Positions 24,487-32,994 of a stretch of 64,000 bases of DNA are shown piece after piece (positions within the stretch are counted from its first letter, which is position 1; each line of letters begins with the position of its first letter). The notes beneath the pieces were generated by a model, which searched no databases, was not told the origin of the DNA, and was given only the letters and a program-made list of their open reading frames with translations. The translations under genes were made by a program, and so were the position numbers. The DNA is from Oxalobacteraceae bacterium UBA6018 (lineage in GTDB: Bacteria; Pseudomonadota; Gammaproteobacteria; Burkholderiales; Burkholderiaceae_D): positions 7,144-71,143 of the forward strand of contig DIZW01000033.1 of NCBI GenBank assembly GCA_002428015.1. The letters are read 5' to 3'.

Positions 24487-26379
24487 ATGTGCGGAATAGT
24501 CGGCATTTTTGATACCCACGGCAATCGGGAAATCGACCGCCAGGCGCTTGGCCGCATGAACGAGAGCCAGTTCCACCGCGGTCCCGACGAGGGCGAGCTG
24601 TACACCGAGACGGCCCTCGGCATGGGACACCGGCGCCTGTCGGTGATCGACCTGGCCACCGGCCAGCAACCGCTGGTCGACGCCGAGCGCCACATGACGC
24701 TGGTGTTCAACGGCGAGATCTACAACTACCGCGCGCTCACGCTCGAACTGAAAGGGCTGGGCTACGCGTTTCGTACCAAGTCCGACACCGAGGTGGTGCT
24801 GCGCGCCTACCAGGCCTGGGGCGCCGACTGCGTGCACCGGCTGCGCGGCATGTTCGCCTTCGCCGTGTGGGACCGCGCCCGCAAATCCCTGTTCCTGGCG
24901 CGCGACCACGTGGGCGTCAAGCCGATGTTCTATTCGCTGCTGCCCAACGGCCTGTTCGTGTTCGGCTCCGAACTGAAATCGATCATGACCTTCCCCGAAC
25001 TGTCGCGCAAGCTCAACGCGCGCGCGGTCGAGGACTACTTCGCGTTCGGCTACGTGCCCGAGCCGAACACGATTTTCCACAACGCCTACAAGCTCAGTCC
25101 CGGCCACCGCGTCACCCTGAAGGTCGGCGACAGCGCCGTCGTGCCCGAGCGCTACTGGGACGTGCCGTTCGAGCGCGCCCCCGCGCGGCCCGAGCGCGAC
25201 GTCGAGCAGGAGCTCATCGAGCGCCTGCGCGAGTGCGTGCAGAGCCAGATGGTGGCCGAGGTGCCGCTGGGCGCCTTCCTGTCCGGCGGCGTCGATTCGA
25301 GCGCGGTGGTGGCGATGATGGCCCAGCAGGACCAGGAGGCCGTCAACACCTGCTCGATCGGCTTCGACGACCCCGAGTTCGACGAGTCGCAGTGGGCCAA
25401 CGAGGTGGCCCAGCGCTACCGCACCACCCACCACGCCCAGACCGTCAGCAAGGACGACTACGGCCTGATCGACACCCTCGCCCACCTGTACGACGAGCCC
25501 TTCGCCGACAGCTCGGCCATCCCCACCTACCGCGTGTGCCAGCTGGCACGCCAGCGCGTGACGGTGGCGCTGTCGGGCGACGGCGGCGACGAGAGCTTCG
25601 CCGGCTACCGCCGCTACCGCTACGCGATGGCCGAGCAGCGCGTGCGCGACCGCCTGCCGCTAGGCCTGCGCAAACCCGTCTTCGGCACCCTCGGCAGGTT
25701 GTATCCCAAGGCCGACTGGGCCCCGCGCATGTTCCGCGCCAAGACCACCTTCGAGGCGCTTGCGCGCGACACCGTGGAAGGCTATTTCCACGGCGTGTCC
25801 ATCATGCCGGACCGGGTGCGCGCCCAGCTGTTCAGCGCGCGCTTCAAGAGCGAGCTGCAAGGCTACGGCGCGATCGAGGTGTTCCGCCGGCACGCCGCCA
25901 ACGCGCCCACCGACGATCCGCTCTCGCTGCTGCAGTACCTCGACTTCAAGACCTGGCTTCCGGGCGACATCCTCACCAAGGTCGACCGCGCCAGCATGGC
26001 GCACTCGCTCGAGGTGCGCGTGCCGCTGCTGGACCACACCTTCGTGGAATGGGCGTCCACGCTCGACCCCGGCCTCAAGCTCAACGGCAGCGAAGGCAAG
26101 TACATCTTCAAGAAGTCGCTCGAGCCGCACCTGTCGAACGACATCCTGTACCGCGCCAAGAAGGGGTTTTCGATCCCGCTGGCGGCCTGGCTGCGCGGCC
26201 CGCTGCGCGCGAAGATGCGCGCCGCGGCGCTCTCGCCGCGGCTGTTGGAAACCGGGATGTTCAACGAGGACTTCCTGCGCCACATGGTCGAGCAGCACGA
26301 AGCCGGTACCAAGGATTACAGCGCGCCGCTATGGTCGGTCTTGATGTTCGAAACCTTCCTGCGCGTGAGCGCTGGATAA
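24487..26379 (+). CDS. XrtA/PEP-CTERM system asparagine-synthase-like amidotransferase
   Basis: A 630-residue class-II amidotransferase. Met1 is removed to expose Cys2 (MCGIVGIFD) as the glutaminase nucleophile, and the ATP-binding loop SGGVDSS lies near residue 265. Asparagine-synthase-like enzymes of this family amidate an unknown carboxyl group, plausibly a uronic acid or an amino-acid residue on the exopolymer. All blocks are intact (YRVCQLARQ, ALSGDGGDE, LEVRVPLLDH). The last gene of the core XrtA operon; the high-GC stretch ends just after it. Confidence 0.93.
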   Translation: MCGIVGIFDTHGNREIDRQALGRMNESQFHRGPDEGELYTETALGMGHRRLSVIDLATGQQPLVDAERHMTLVFNGEIYNYRALTLELKGLGYAFRTKSDTEVVLRAYQAWGADCVHRLRGMFAFAVWDRARKSLFLARDHVGVKPMFYSLLPNGLFVFGSELKSIMTFPELSRKLNARAVEDYFAFGYVPEPNTIFHNAYKLSPGHRVTLKVGDSAVVPERYWDVPFERAPARPERDVEQELIERLRECVQSQMVAEVPLGAFLSGGVDSSAVVAMMAQQDQEAVNTCSIGFDDPEFDESQWANEVAQRYRTTHHAQTVSKDDYGLIDTLAHLYDEPFADSSAIPTYRVCQLARQRVTVALSGDGGDESFAGYRRYRYAMAEQRVRDRLPLGLRKPVFGTLGRLYPKADWAPRMFRAKTTFEALARDTVEGYFHGVSIMPDRVRAQLFSARFKSELQGYGAIEVFRRHAANAPTDDPLSLLQYLDFKTWLPGDILTKVDRASMAHSLEVRVPLLDHTFVEWASTLDPGLKLNGSEGKYIFKKSLEPHLSNDILYRAKKGFSIPLAAWLRGPLRAKMRAAALSPRLLETGMFNEDFLRHMVEQHEAGTKDYSAPLWSVLMFETFLRVSAG

Positions 26380-26497
26380 AGCGTTGCGTCGAAGTCGCTG
26401 ACGAAGGACCAACCGTACCGAAGTTTCTCAAAGCCGAAGACCTGCATGGCGTCTATAAGATCGAGCTGGGAGGCCGCAATAAGTCGGGCACTGCCCT

Positions 26498-26527
26498 TTG
26501 AGATATTAATTTACCACTGGGTATAAT
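26498..26527 (+). promoter_or_regulatory. Sigma-70 promoter of the AT-rich acyltransferase
   Basis: TTGAGA (26498-26503) and a perfect TATAAT (26522-26527) with an 18-base spacer. Transcription would start near 26534, about 18 bases before the ATG at 26552. This is the strongest housekeeping promoter I saw in the sugar locus and implies the gene carries its own control. Confidence 0.6.
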
Positions 26528-26551
26528 TTAATCACTCCGGAGTATTATGAG

Positions 26552-27745
26552 ATGCAAGTAACATATAAATCTCCCCAGATCCGATCATTGACCGGCCTTC
26601 GCTATATTGCCGCCGCTGCCGTGGTAGCACATCACTTTGCACATCCAAATTCATCTGCGCTAAAGAATCTCGTTGCTCATAGCTTTCTAGGCGTTACCCT
26701 CTTCTTCATTTTGTCCGGGTTTATTTTATCTTATACGTATCTAGACGCGCAGCCACAAATGAAGGGAGACAAAGGAAAATTCTGGGTTGCTCGTTTCGCG
26801 CGCGTCTACCCGGTATATCTCATTGGCATCCTAGTCTCGGCACCGCTCGTACTGGCGTGGGATAACCACTCGAAGTTACTGAAACTTATTTCAGGTATTT
26901 CATCCATTTTTTTGCTGCAATCGTGGCCGCCTGGCCATGTATTAGGACAGATATGGAATCCGCCAGGATGGTCATTATCTGCAGAAATGTTTTTTTATCT
27001 CTGTTTTCCGTTCATATGTATTCCGATCGCTAGGCTCTCATCCAAGCGACTCGCCGTACTTATGTTATCCTGCTGGCTCATCGGCTCAGCCGCTACCGTT
27101 GGGTACATAGCGAATGGTGCCATAGCTAGAGCAGAATGGATGTTTTCGCCCCTTCGACGTCTGCCTGAATTTTCATTAGGGATTGCGGTCGCTGTACTTT
27201 GGAGTAAGAACAAATCTCCACGATTACTACACGTACTTGCACCGTTTCTAACATTGGCATCGTTAATATTGCTAATAGCCTTAATGTGCTCATCATTGAA
27301 CGAGGCGTATTTCTTCAATGCAGCACTGAGTCCAATTATCGCTCTGCTGATTTTTAGCTTAGCTTACGATAGAGGAATCTTGGCTCGCTTTCTTGGATCG
27401 AAGATTATGGTTCGTCTCGGAAGCGCAAGCTATTCCCTCTACATTTTGCATTGGGCACTCTGGTATGAAATATCTGCGGTATTCAAGCGCCTTCATTTTA
27501 TTTTCACGAATGATACGTTGCAGTTTAGCTTATGCTTCGTAGTGCTTACAGGACTATCGTGTCTCTGCTTCATTTATATTGAAGAACCAATTAACGCTCG
27601 AATCCGAAATTTGCATTCAGCTTGGCGCACACGAACAGATAAGCGAGACAGGTCACAACTTAACGCTTCGTCGGTCCGTGAGCGCACGTTCCGCGATGAA
27701 CCCGCTACGACCGGCAAAGAAGTAAGCTATAGATCAGATGCATAG
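26552..27745 (+). CDS. Acyltransferase-3 family membrane protein, AT-rich (foreign)
   Basis: A 397-residue integral membrane acyltransferase (OafA/YrhL type). SLTGLRYIAAAAVVAHHF (12-29) holds the R-x10-H motif; about ten hydrophobic helices follow, including FFILSGFILSYTYL and YSLYILHWALWYE. Such enzymes O-acetylate surface polysaccharides. Codon use and base composition are far more A/T-rich than the neighbours, so it was probably acquired later. It sits between the core operon and the reverse-strand sugar genes, with its own promoter. A remnant of a second acyltransferase follows on the other strand. Confidence 0.88.
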   Translation: MQVTYKSPQIRSLTGLRYIAAAAVVAHHFAHPNSSALKNLVAHSFLGVTLFFILSGFILSYTYLDAQPQMKGDKGKFWVARFARVYPVYLIGILVSAPLVLAWDNHSKLLKLISGISSIFLLQSWPPGHVLGQIWNPPGWSLSAEMFFYLCFPFICIPIARLSSKRLAVLMLSCWLIGSAATVGYIANGAIARAEWMFSPLRRLPEFSLGIAVAVLWSKNKSPRLLHVLAPFLTLASLILLIALMCSSLNEAYFFNAALSPIIALLIFSLAYDRGILARFLGSKIMVRLGSASYSLYILHWALWYEISAVFKRLHFIFTNDTLQFSLCFVVLTGLSCLCFIYIEEPINARIRNLHSAWRTRTDKRDRSQLNASSVRERTFRDEPATTGKEVSYRSDA

Positions 27746-27758
27746 TATAGAAGTTGCG

Positions 27759-27875
27759 TCAGGGCGGGTATTTTCGATCTTCGGCGTTTGCGAAATGCTT
27801 CACATAAAAAAGGTAGACCGCCATCGCCGCGAGGGCCCGCAGCAGGTTCAGATACTGCGATAGATTCGCGTTCAT
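27759..27875 (-). pseudogene. Truncated acyltransferase-3 remnant (38 codons)
   Basis: A minus-strand reading from ATG 27875 gives 38 residues, starting MNANLSQYLNLLRALAAMAV and continuing YLFYVKHF, then NAEDRKYPP and a stop. YLNLLRALAAMAV with a downstream H-F is the start of an acyltransferase-3 protein (R-x10-H region); everything after it is missing. Together with the AT-rich acyltransferase arriving next to it, this looks like replacement of an older acyltransferase gene. It is too short to have its own function as an enzyme. Confidence 0.55.
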
Positions 27876-27939
27876 GATCTCACGCCTTAAGAATGCGCGG
27901 TGTGGTCGACGCAAGGAGCGCCGATCACGACAATGAAGC

Positions 27940-28929
27940 TTAGGCCTTGGCCCACTGGCGGAACCAAGTGGCGAAATGGTTCAAACCATCCTTGAGCGCG
28001 GTGGTCGGTGCGAAATCGACCCACGCGCGCAGGCGCTCCGTGTCGGCGTAGGTCGCCGGCACGTCGCCCGGCTGCATCGGCAGGAACTGCATGTCGGCCT
28101 TGACCCCGGTCACCTGCTCGAGGGTCTGGATGAAGTCGAGCACCGTGACCGGCTGGTGGTTGCCGATGTTGAACACCGCGTGCGGCGCGCGGCCCGCCTC
28201 GCCCGGCGTCGGCTTGAACAGCAGGCGCACCACGCCCTCGACGATGTCGTCGATGTAGGTGAAGTCGCGCGTGAGCTTGCCCTCGGCGAACACCGGGATC
28301 GGCTCGCCCTTGAGCATCTTCTCGGTGAAGCTGAAGTAGGCCATGTCGGGCCGGCCCCACGGTCCGTAGACGGTGAAGAAGCGCAGCCCGGTGGTGGGCA
28401 GCTGGAACAGGTGGCTGTACGAATAAGCCATCAGCTCATTCGATTTCTTGGTCGCCGCGTACAGCGACACCGGCTCGTCGACCCGGTCGCTCTCGCTGAA
28501 CGGCACCTTGGCGTTCTGGCCGTACACGCTGCTGCTGCTGGCGTACAGCAGGTGCTGGACCTGGTGCTGGCGGCAGGCTTCGAGCATGTTGCCGAAGCCG
28601 ACCAGGTTGGACTGGACGTAGGCGGCCGGGTTCTGCAGCGAGTAGCGCACCCCGGCCTGGGCCGCCAGGTGCACCACCAGGGTCGGCTTGACCCGGTCGA
28701 ACAGGGCCGTGACCTGGGCCGCGTCGGCCAGTTCCACCGTCAGGCATTCGACCCCGGCCGGGGTCAGGAGGGCCTGCACGCGGTCGTGCTTGAGCTGGGG
28801 CGTGTAGTAGTCGTTGAAGTTGTCGCAGCCGACCACCCGATGCCCCATGGCGGCCAGGCGGGCCGCCACGAAACTGCCGACGAAGCCGGCCGCGCCCGTC
28901 ACCAGGACCGTGTGCGGGCCGCCCGTCAT
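27940..28929 (-). CDS. NAD-dependent nucleotide-sugar epimerase (UDP-glucuronate 4-epimerase-like)
   Basis: A 329-residue extended short-chain dehydrogenase. TGAAGFVGS (11-19) binds NAD, and the catalytic SSSSVYG and YAATKKSNE supply Ser, Tyr and Lys. The overall pattern (DNFNDYYTPQLKHDR, LRFFTVYGPWGRPDMA) is that of UDP-glucuronate 4-epimerases, which make UDP-galacturonate. It overlaps the end of the UDP-glucose dehydrogenase gene by four bases (ATGA), so the two reactions UDP-Glc to UDP-GlcA to UDP-GalA are encoded as one unit. They supply the uronic acids for the exopolymer. Confidence 0.9.
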   Translation of the reverse strand: MTGGPHTVLVTGAAGFVGSFVAARLAAMGHRVVGCDNFNDYYTPQLKHDRVQALLTPAGVECLTVELADAAQVTALFDRVKPTLVVHLAAQAGVRYSLQNPAAYVQSNLVGFGNMLEACRQHQVQHLLYASSSSVYGQNAKVPFSESDRVDEPVSLYAATKKSNELMAYSYSHLFQLPTTGLRFFTVYGPWGRPDMAYFSFTEKMLKGEPIPVFAEGKLTRDFTYIDDIVEGVVRLLFKPTPGEAGRAPHAVFNIGNHQPVTVLDFIQTLEQVTGVKADMQFLPMQPGDVPATYADTERLRAWVDFAPTTALKDGLNHFATWFRQWAKA

Positions 28930-30290
28930 GCGCGGAAGTCCTTGCTGGTGCGGCCGATGCCCTCGTAGCGCAGGCCGGCCGCGGCCACCGTCTCCGGGTC
29001 GTAGATGTTACGGCCGTCGAACACGGCCTTGCCGCGCAGGGTCGCGGCCAGGCCGGCGAAGTCCGGCGCGCGGAATTCCTTCCACTCCGTCACCAGCACC
29101 AGGGCATCGGCGTCGCTGGCCGCTTCCTTGGCCGAGGCGGCGATCGTCAGGCGCTCGGCGCACAGCGCCTCGCCGTGCTCGGCCACGAGAATGCGCTGCG
29201 CTTCCTCGCTGGCGACCGGGTCGTAGGCGCGCACCTTGGCGCCGGCGGCGAACAGGGCGCGGATCAGCACCAGGCTGGGCGCCTCGCGCATGTCGTCGGT
29301 GTTGGGCTTGAACGACATGCCCCACAGCGCGATGGTCTTGCCGGCCAGGCCGGCGGCGCCGTAGTGGCGCACCAGCTTGTTGAACAACACGTTCTTCTGG
29401 TGCTCGTTGACGGTCTCGGTGGCGTTGAGCACGTGCAGCTGCTGGTCCAGGGTGGAGGCGGTCTTGATCAGGGCCTTGACGTCTTTCGGGAAGCAGGAGC
29501 CGCCGTAGCCCATGCCGGCGTACAGGAACTGCGGGCCGATGCGCGGGTCCAGGCCCATGCCCAGGCGCACCGACTCGATGTCCGCGCCGAGCAGCTCGGC
29601 CAGGTTGGCCAGCTCGTTCATGAAGCTGATGCGGGTGGCCAGCATGGCGTTGGCGGCGTACTTGGTCAGCTCGGCGCTGCGGATGTCCATCTCCACCAGC
29701 TTCTCGTGGTTGCGGCTGAACGGGCCGTACAGCTGGCGCATCAGCTTGGTGGCGCGCGCGTCGTCGCTGCCGACCACGATCCGGTCCGGCTTCATGAAGT
29801 CTTCGATGGCCGCGCCTTCCTTGAGGAATTCGGGATTGCTGACCACGGCGAACTCGATGCGCACGCCGCGCTTGTCGAGCTCGTCGCTGATGGCCTTGCG
29901 CACCTTGTCGGCGGTGCCGACCGGCACGGTCGACTTGTCGACCACGACGATCGGCTTGGTGATGCGCTGGCCGATGCTGCGCGCGGCCGACAGGATATGG
30001 GTGAGGTCGGCGCTGCCGTCCTCGTCAGGAGGTGTGCCGACCGCCAGGAAGATCACTTCGGCGTGCTCGACCGCGAGGTCGTAGCTGGTCGAGAACGACA
30101 TGCGGCCGGCCTGCGCGTTGCGCACGACCATCGCGTCCAGGCCCGGTTCGTGGATCGGGATGCCGCCCGCGTTGAGCATGGCGATCTTGCGCTCGTCCAC
30201 GTCCAGGCACAGCACGGTGTTGCCGACGTCGGCAAAACAAGCTCCGGAAACCAGGCCGACGTAGCCTGAGCCAATGATTGTGATTTTCAT
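28926..30290 (-). CDS. ugd: UDP-glucose 6-dehydrogenase
   Basis: A 454-residue UDP-glucose/GDP-mannose dehydrogenase. MKITIIGSGYVGLV at the start binds NAD, and the catalytic Cys lies in GYGGSCFPKD near residue 265. The C-terminal domain includes LWGMSFKPNTDDMREAPS. It oxidises UDP-glucose to UDP-glucuronate in two steps. ATG 30290 fits the family start precisely; the longer reading from 30350 crosses the promoter region. Divergent from the glycosyltransferase at 30644; translationally coupled to the epimerase. Confidence 0.95.
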   Translation of the reverse strand: MKITIIGSGYVGLVSGACFADVGNTVLCLDVDERKIAMLNAGGIPIHEPGLDAMVVRNAQAGRMSFSTSYDLAVEHAEVIFLAVGTPPDEDGSADLTHILSAARSIGQRITKPIVVVDKSTVPVGTADKVRKAISDELDKRGVRIEFAVVSNPEFLKEGAAIEDFMKPDRIVVGSDDARATKLMRQLYGPFSRNHEKLVEMDIRSAELTKYAANAMLATRISFMNELANLAELLGADIESVRLGMGLDPRIGPQFLYAGMGYGGSCFPKDVKALIKTASTLDQQLHVLNATETVNEHQKNVLFNKLVRHYGAAGLAGKTIALWGMSFKPNTDDMREAPSLVLIRALFAAGAKVRAYDPVASEEAQRILVAEHGEALCAERLTIAASAKEAASDADALVLVTEWKEFRAPDFAGLAATLRGKAVFDGRNIYDPETVAAAGLRYEGIGRTSKDFRA

Positions 30291-30643
30291 AGCGTTTTTT
30301 TCTTGGTGATGACGATGGGATACCGCGAAGACGATAGGTAAGCGCCACATGCCCTGTGCAGCGCGGGGGCCGACGGCCGTTTGTCGCGACGCAACAGCGC
30401 GCGGGTCAAGCCCCGATTATGAGGATAAAAGTTCGATTTCAGCAAGCAAATTTCAATTGTGCGGCAGCAACTTTATTTGCTAACTGTTGCATAATTTCCC
30501 TACGCTTACTATTACACTCCTGTAAAATTATACTTTCAATTTTTACATCAGTAAACCAGCGCACACATTTCCCGGGGACAAAACCTTTCCGCTGGTCAGC
30601 GCCATGCGATACTGGCGGCCATTTGCACTGTTCACCTGACAAG
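30291..30643. other. Divergent intergenic region, A/T-rich
   Basis: A 353-base gap between ugd and the glycosyltransferase block. Around 30521-30553 it holds an imperfect inverted repeat, CTGTAAAATT...AATTTTTACATCAG, and within it TATACT (30529-30534), a possible -10 element, with a poor -35. It may be an operator overlapping a promoter. No box of the TGTCGR type was found. Confidence 0.4.
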
Positions 30644-31840
30644 ATGAAGCTACTCACCTTCAGCACCCTGTTTCCCAATGCGGAACAACCGAATCACGGC
30701 ATCTTCGTCGAAACCCGGCTGCGCTACCTGGTCGCCAGCGGACAGGTCGAGTCGCGCGTGGTCGCGCCGGTGCCCTGGTTCCCGCTGCGCCACGCGCGCT
30801 TCGGGCACTACGCGGCCCTGGCGCGGGTGCCGGCGCGCGAGCAGCGCCACGGGCTGAAGATCGTCCATCCGCGCTACCTGGTGCTTCCCAAGGTGGGCAT
30901 GCAGGTGACGCCGCTGCTGATGGCGCGCGCGGCCCGCTCGGCCGTCGCCCGCATTCTCGACGAGGGCTACGACTTCGACGTCATCGACGCCCACTATTTC
31001 TATCCGGACGGGGTGGCCGCCGTCATGCTGGGCAAGTATTTCAACAAGCCGGTGACCATCACCGCGCGCGGCACCGACATCAACCTGATTCCGCGCTTCC
31101 CGCTGCCGCGCAAGATGATCCTGTGGGCCGCGCGCAACGCCAAGGGCGTGATCACCGTGTGCAACGCGCTCAAGGATGAAATGGTCGAGCTGGGCGTGGC
31201 CGCCAGCAGCATCACCCCGCTGCGCAACGGGGTCGACCTGCAGCGCTTCGCGCCGGGCGACCGCGGCGCCGCCCGCGCCGCCCTCGGCCTGACCCATTTC
31301 ACCCTGTTGTCAGTGGGCCTGCTCGACCCGCGCAAGGGCCACGACCTGGTGATCCGTGCGCTGGTGGACCTGCCCGACGTACGCCTGATGATCGCCGGCA
31401 TCGGTCCCGAGCGGCGCGCCCTGGAAACCCTGGCCCAGCAGCTCGGCGTGGCCGCGCGCGTGAGCTTCCTGGGTGGCGTGCCGCAAGTCGAGCTGGCGAC
31501 CTACTACAATGCCGCCGACGTCCTGGTGCTGGCCTCGAGCCGCGAAGGCTGGGCCAACGTACTGCTCGAATCGATGGCCTGCGGCACCCCGGTGGTGGCC
31601 AGCAACGTCTGGGGCACGCCGGAGGTGGTGGCCGCGCCCGAGGCCGGCCTGTTGATGTCCGAGCGCACCCCGGACGCCCTGGTCGACGCCGTCAACATGC
31701 TGCGCGCTGACTATCCGGACCACGGCGCCACGCGCCGCTACGCCGAGCGCTTCAGCTGGGACGCGACCACCCAGGGCCAGATCGACCTGTTCCAGAATAT
31801 CGTCAACGACAACAACAGCATGGTAGGCCAAGCCGCGTGA
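30644..31840 (+). CDS. GT4-family glycosyltransferase
   Basis: A 398-residue glycosyltransferase beginning MKLLTFSTLFPNAEQPNHGI, typical of GT4 enzymes in exosortase-linked sugar loci. The donor domain has LLSVGLLDPRKGHDLV and the catalytic E-x7-E around SSREGWANVLLESMACG. ATG 30644 was chosen as it begins the first beta strand; the reading from 30356 adds 96 residues from the promoter region. It heads a tightly packed operon and overlaps the next gene by four bases (GTGA). Confidence 0.9.
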   Translation: MKLLTFSTLFPNAEQPNHGIFVETRLRYLVASGQVESRVVAPVPWFPLRHARFGHYAALARVPAREQRHGLKIVHPRYLVLPKVGMQVTPLLMARAARSAVARILDEGYDFDVIDAHYFYPDGVAAVMLGKYFNKPVTITARGTDINLIPRFPLPRKMILWAARNAKGVITVCNALKDEMVELGVAASSITPLRNGVDLQRFAPGDRGAARAALGLTHFTLLSVGLLDPRKGHDLVIRALVDLPDVRLMIAGIGPERRALETLAQQLGVAARVSFLGGVPQVELATYYNAADVLVLASSREGWANVLLESMACGTPVVASNVWGTPEVVAAPEAGLLMSERTPDALVDAVNMLRADYPDHGATRRYAERFSWDATTQGQIDLFQNIVNDNNSMVGQAA

Positions 31841-32994
31841 AGATCCTTTACCACCACCGTACCCGCTCCAAGGACGGCCAGTACGTGCACATCGAAGAAA
31901 TGATCAACGCACTGCGGGCCCAGGGCCATGAGGTGATCATCGTGGCCCCGCCCAGCGCCGAGACCGAAGAGTTCGGCGCCGACGCCGGCCCGGTCGCCCT
32001 GCTCAAGCGCTACCTGCCGAAATGGTTCTACGAGATCATGGAACTGGGCTACAGCCTGGTGGCCTACCGGCGCCTGGCGCGCGCGGTGCGCCAGCACCAG
32101 CCGGACGTCCTGTACGAACGCTACAACCTGTTCCTGCCCGCCGGCGTCTGGCTGGCGCGCAAGTTCAAGCTGCCCATGCTGCTGGAGATCAACGCCCCTA
32201 TCCTCGAGGAGCGCACCCGCTACGACGGCCTGGCGCTGACCCGGCTGGCGCGCTGGTCGCAGGCCTACGCCTGGCGCAACGCCGACATGGTGCTGCCCGT
32301 CACGCGCGTGCTGGGCGACATCGTCGCCTCCTACGGGGTCGACCCAGCCCGCATCGTGGTCATCCCCAACGGCATCAACGGCGAACGCTTCGGCGCCGCG
32401 CCCGACGTCGACAAGGCCAAGCAGGCGCTCGGCCTGCAGAACTACCTGGTGCTGGGCTTCACCGGCTTCGTGCGCGACTGGCACGGCCTGGACAAGGTGG
32501 TCGCCATGATCGCCCAGGATCCGCCGCAGGCGCGCCGCCACCTGCTGGTGGTCGGCGACGGCCCCGTGCGCGCCACCCTGGAGCAGCAGGCGCGCGAGCT
32601 GGGCATCGCCGAGCGCGTGCACTTCACCGGCATCGTCGGGCGCGACGACGTGGCGCGCTACGTGGCCGCCTTCGACATCGCGCTGCAGCCGGCCGTGGTG
32701 GCCTACGCCTCGCCGCTCAAGCTGTTCGAGTACCTGGCGCTAGGCAAGGCCATCGTGGGGCCGGCCCAGCCCAACATCGAAGAAATCCTCAAGGAAGACT
32801 ACAACGCGGTGCTGTTCGATCCGGACAGCAGCGACGGCCTGGCGCGCGCGATCGCGCGCCTGTCGGCCGACCCGGCGCTGCGCGCGACGGTTGCAGCGAA
32901 TGCGCGCGCCACCATCGGGGAGCAAAAACTGACGTGGCACGAGAACGCGCTGCGCGTCACCGGACTGTTCGAACAGTTGGTACGCCGTGCGTGA
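31837..32994 (+). CDS. GT4-family glycosyltransferase
   Basis: A 385-residue GT4 glycosyltransferase starting at GTG 31837, inside the stop of the previous gene. The N-terminal half has HIEEMINALRAQGHEV, and the C-terminal half PNGINGERFG, LGFTGFVRDWHGLDKV and a SPLKLFEYLALGKAIVGP block with the conserved Glu. It ends overlapping the O-ligase gene by eight bases. Acceptor and sugar cannot be read from sequence. Confidence 0.9.
   Translation: MKILYHHRTRSKDGQYVHIEEMINALRAQGHEVIIVAPPSAETEEFGADAGPVALLKRYLPKWFYEIMELGYSLVAYRRLARAVRQHQPDVLYERYNLFLPAGVWLARKFKLPMLLEINAPILEERTRYDGLALTRLARWSQAYAWRNADMVLPVTRVLGDIVASYGVDPARIVVIPNGINGERFGAAPDVDKAKQALGLQNYLVLGFTGFVRDWHGLDKVVAMIAQDPPQARRHLLVVGDGPVRATLEQQARELGIAERVHFTGIVGRDDVARYVAAFDIALQPAVVAYASPLKLFEYLALGKAIVGPAQPNIEEILKEDYNAVLFDPDSSDGLARAIARLSADPALRATVAANARATIGEQKLTWHENALRVTGLFEQLVRRA

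Noticed and set aside
26380..26501. Short reading FLKAEDLHGVYKIELGGRNK before the acyltransferase promoter
   Set aside because: It looks faintly protein-like but is under 30 residues, has no start or ribosome site and no recognisable family.
30611..30627. Sigma-54 promoter CTGGCGGCCATTTGCA before the glycosyltransferase
   Set aside because: The spacing is GG-N9-GC, one base short of the strict N10 requirement, and the -24 block is imperfect.
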